Below are positions 61,722 through 64,000 of a DNA stretch of 64,000 bases, piece by piece. The position numbers and the translations under genes were made by a program. The notes beneath the pieces were generated by a model. It made no database searches. It saw only the letters and a program-made list of their open reading frames with translations, and was not told the origin of the DNA. How positions within the stretch are numbered: the first letter of the stretch is position 1; every line of letters starts with the position of its first letter. This DNA comes from Qipengyuania gaetbuli (GTDB lineage Bacteria; Pseudomonadota; Alphaproteobacteria; Sphingomonadales; Sphingomonadaceae), in the NCBI RefSeq assembly GCF_020524765.1, contig NZ_JAIVLR010000002.1, forward strand, positions 832,501 through 896,500, in the 5' to 3' direction.

Positions 61722-63373
61722 AGAAAGATTTCACCCCCGAAGACGAACTGCTGTTCCTGGCCCTAGGCGGGTCGGGCGAAATTGGCATGAACGTCAACCT
61801 GTACGGCTGTCAGGGCCGCTGGTTGATGGTCGATCTCGGCATGACGTTCTCTGGAGGCGAGTATCCCGGCGTAGACCTGGTATTCGCAGACCTCGAATTC
61901 ATCGAGGAACGTGTCGACCAGCTCGATGCCATCGTGCTGACCCATGCGCATGAGGATCACATCGGCGCGGTCCCGTACTTCGCCGCTGATCTCGGGGTGC
62001 CGATCTATGCCACTCCGTTCACGATGGAACTGGTCCGGCGCAAGCTGGAAGAGGCAGGCGTGCTGGGCGAAGTGGAACTGCACACCATTCCCGACGACCA
62101 CGGGAGTTTCGGAGTCGGCCCGTTCGAGGTGACCTATATCCCGCTCGCGCACTCGATCGCTGAAGGCAATGCCCTGCTGATCGATACCCCGCATGGCCGC
62201 ATTTTCCATACAGGTGACTGGAAGCTCGACGAAGATCCCATCATCGGCGAGCCCGCGACAGACGAGGAACTGACCCAGATGGGCGACGACGGTATCCTCG
62301 CGCTCGTCTGCGACAGCACCAACGTTTTCAATCCCGCACCGAGCGGTTCGGAAGGTGCGGTCTACAAGGGCCTTCTCGAAGAGGTTCAGCGTCACCCCGG
62401 GAAGCGCGTGCTGGTCACGACCTTCGCCAGCAATGTCGCCCGTCTCCAAACGCTGGGCGAGGTGGCTCGCGAAACCGGACGGCAGCTATGCGTCGCAGGT
62501 CGTTCGCTCGACCGGATTATCGAGGTGGCACAGGAAAACGGATATCTCACCGATTTCCCCGAGCCTGTCGATTTCGACACTGCGATGAGCTTGCCGCGTG
62601 GGGAACTGCTGATCCTCGCAACGGGCGGGCAGGGCGAGCCGCGGGCGGCATTGTCCCGGATTTCTGAAGACAATCACCCCCTTCAGCTTGTGTCTGGCGA
62701 CGTAGTGCTGTTCTCCAGTCGCCAGATCCCGGGCAACGAGTTGTCCATCGGCGCTGTCCAGAACCGGCTTGCGTTGAAGGGCGTGACGATGGTTACCGAC
62801 CGCCAGAGCATGATCCACGTGTCCGGCCATCCGGGGCGCCCCGAGCTCGAGGCGCTCTACGGTTGGCTTCGACCAGAAGTGCTGGTGCCCGTTCATGGCG
62901 AGATGCGGCACATGCAGGAACAGGCAAGGCTCGGGCGTGCAAACGGCATACCTGCAGCGGTCTTCCAGCAGAACGGCGACATTGTGCGCCTGGCACCTGG
63001 TGCGCCGGGCGTGATCGCGCAGGTCAGGTCGGGGCGGCTCGTGCTCGATGGCGACATCATCGCACCTGCAGATGGCGAAGCGATGGTCATGCGCCGGCGC
63101 ATCATGCACGAAGGCGTGATGATCGTGGCGCTGGACCGCAACCTGTCGGTCCAGATCGACAGCGTCGGGCTTCCGCTGGACGAGGATTACGGCGATTTCG
63201 TTGACGAGGCGAAGGAGGACGTGCGCGGTGCCCTTGCCAAGCTGAAGGGAAGGGACCGTTCAGACCGCGAGGCTGTGCACGAGGCTGCGCGCCTTGCTGC
63301 ACGGCGCGCGGCACAGCGCTGGTCCGGCAAGCGGCCGCAGGTGCGCGTGCTCCTTCCGGAAGAGGGTGAGTGA
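61718..63373 (+). CDS. rnj: Ribonuclease J
   Basis: A 551-residue metallo-beta-lactamase/beta-CASP ribonuclease with 5'-3' exo- and endonuclease activity. The metal motif [14 protein letters not shown] has His76, His78, Asp80 and His81. The beta-CASP part includes [12 protein letters not shown] and [15 protein letters not shown], followed by [14 protein letters not shown] and [15 protein letters not shown]. It starts with TTG (TTGA overlap with coaX). Its presence with RNase E in the same genome means two decay pathways are available. Confidence 0.96.
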   Translation: MKKDFTPEDELLFLALGGSGEIGMNVNLYGCQGRWLMVDLGMTFSGGEYPGVDLVFADLEFIEERVDQLDAIVLTHAHEDHIGAVPYFAADLGVPIYATPFTMELVRRKLEEAGVLGEVELHTIPDDHGSFGVGPFEVTYIPLAHSIAEGNALLIDTPHGRIFHTGDWKLDEDPIIGEPATDEELTQMGDDGILALVCDSTNVFNPAPSGSEGAVYKGLLEEVQRHPGKRVLVTTFASNVARLQTLGEVARETGRQLCVAGRSLDRIIEVAQENGYLTDFPEPVDFDTAMSLPRGELLILATGGQGEPRAALSRISEDNHPLQLVSGDVVLFSSRQIPGNELSIGAVQNRLALKGVTMVTDRQSMIHVSGHPGRPELEALYGWLRPEVLVPVHGEMRHMQEQARLGRANGIPAAVFQQNGDIVRLAPGAPGVIAQVRSGRLVLDGDIIAPADGEAMVMRRRIMHEGVMIVALDRNLSVQIDSVGLPLDEDYGDFVDEAKEDVRGALAKLKGRDRSDREAVHEAARLAARRAAQRWSGKRPQVRVLLPEEGE

Positions 63374-63378
63374 CGACA

Positions 63379-63663
63379 ATGGAATTGCCGATGCAGTGGA
63401 CTTCGATCGTCGCGATCTATGTCCTGTTCTGGGTGGTAAGCGCCTTCGTCCTGCTTCCCTTCGGGGTTCGCACCGCCGATGAAACCGGTGCGGAGACGAT
63501 ACCCGGGCAGGCGGAAAGCGCCCCGGTCAATTTCCGTCCCGGACGGATCGCCATGCGCGCAACGATTCTGTCGGCTCTGCTGACCACGCTTTACGTGCTG
63601 AACTACGCCTATGGCTGGATCGAGGCAGAAGACCTGATCTTCTGGGGGCCAACCGTCCAGTAG
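63379..63663 (+). CDS. DUF1467-family small membrane protein
   Basis: About 94 residues. Two hydrophobic helices (WTSIVAIYVLFWVVSAFVLL; ATILSALLTTLYVLNYAYG) flank the conserved PFGVRTADETGAETIPGQAE segment that marks the family. Its function is unknown. It commonly sits near housekeeping genes in alphaproteobacteria. ATG 63379 has the better ribosome-site spacing. A GTG at 63370 overlapping the rnj stop is an alternative. It ends 3 bp from the convergent last gene. Confidence 0.9.
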   Translation: MELPMQWTSIVAIYVLFWVVSAFVLLPFGVRTADETGAETIPGQAESAPVNFRPGRIAMRATILSALLTTLYVLNYAYGWIEAEDLIFWGPTVQ

Positions 63664-63666
63664 AGC

Positions 63667-64000
63667 CTACTGGCGGAGGCGCTCCAATGCCTGGGCCATC
63701 ACCACGTAGAGCTTGCCCATGTCGCTCGACAGCAGGGTGACGCTCAGCGCATTGCCGTCTCGGGTGGACAGCAGGTTTCTCAGCATCGCCTCGAAGTCGT
63801 GGATGTACCGGTTCACGTGTTCGCGGAAATCCGTATCCTCGTCGTAGAGCTCAGCAATCTCGCGGGCTTGGCCATTGTCGATCAGCTTGACCGCGCGGCG
63901 CGTGAAGATGCCGCGATCGCCGCGCAGGTAGCTGGCCCAGGCGGTGTCGGTGACGTCCGTCGAAAGAGCCTTGGCGATATCGATGGAATTGGAGTTCAGG
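63667..64000 (-). CDS. C-terminal end of an unrecognised protein, cut by the window edge
   Basis: The last 110 or so codons of a minus-strand gene whose start lies beyond the window. The reading is open from the edge to a TAG at 63667-63669 and ends in ALERLRQ. It is rich in charged helices (RRAVKLIDNGQAREIAELYD; DFREHVNRYIHDFEAMLRN), with no transmembrane segment. I do not recognise a family. The composition suggests a soluble, alpha-helical C-terminal domain. Confidence 0.75.
   Translation of the reverse strand, partial: LNSNSIDIAKALSTDVTDTAWASYLRGDRGIFTRRAVKLIDNGQAREIAELYDEDTDFREHVNRYIHDFEAMLRNLLSTRDGNALSVTLLSSDMGKLYVVMAQALERLRQ

Overview
The window is GC-rich, densely coded DNA that looks like a chromosome segment of an alphaproteobacterium of the order Sphingomonadales, most likely family Erythrobacteraceae. 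I infer this from the protein sequences and gene order: a complete exosortase-A-type locus, a nuoA-N operon followed by birA, coaX, rnj and a DUF1467 gene, and an RNase E with a long Arg/Lys/Glu tail. No tRNA, rRNA, CRISPR array, insertion sequence or prophage was seen. Genes are tightly packed, with many 1-4 bp stop/start overlaps and many GTG or TTG starts.

Layout. 1-4517: the 3' part of ilvD, a small lipoprotein, the bifunctional NAD(P)HX repair enzyme and an RlmD-like rRNA methyltransferase. 4514-22363: an exosortase A (XrtA/PEP-CTERM) and exopolysaccharide locus. Its minus-strand arm holds two alpha/beta hydrolases, an acyl carrier protein and a GNAT-type transferase. Its plus-strand arm holds an acyl-CoA ligase, a PLP decarboxylase, the export lipoprotein, chain-length determinant, tyrosine autokinase, outer-membrane protein, AAA ATPase, polysaccharide deacetylase, FemAB-like protein, glycosyltransferase, exosortase and an asparagine-synthase-like amidotransferase. 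Together these should make, modify and export a surface glycan and process PEP-CTERM proteins, although no PEP-CTERM substrate is present here. 22373-24739: a minus-strand group sdhB, PaaI thioesterase, zapE. 24861-29531: a small glycan or phospho-polyol cluster (HAD phosphatase, CDP-glycerol glycerophosphotransferase-like protein, flippase, nucleotidyltransferase, methyltransferase).

29580-44731: housekeeping and mixed genes. RNase E reads leftward. A 438-bp intergenic region with overlapping inverted repeats separates it from an amidase, PBP1A and prfB. Then come a methyltransferase with a lipoprotein signal, a nitronate-monooxygenase-like flavoprotein, an NTF2-like protein, a D-2-hydroxyacid dehydrogenase, an SH3 protein, a lipoprotein, a thiolase and a coniferyl-aldehyde-type dehydrogenase.

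44832-63663: one long plus-strand operon. It encodes all 14 subunits of respiratory complex I, with three extra genes embedded (a lipoprotein between nuoC and nuoD, and two tiny membrane proteins between nuoE and nuoF) and an H1-like tail on NuoC. It continues into birA, coaX, RNase J and DUF1467. The window closes with the 3' end of an unrecognised minus-strand gene.

The most interesting items are the uncharacterised ACP/ligase/decarboxylase/hydrolase module of the exosortase locus and the exosortase without an EpsI domain, the phospho-polyol-like cluster, the extra genes inside the complex I operon, the methyltransferase with a lipoprotein signal, and the overlapping inverted repeats upstream of RNase E.
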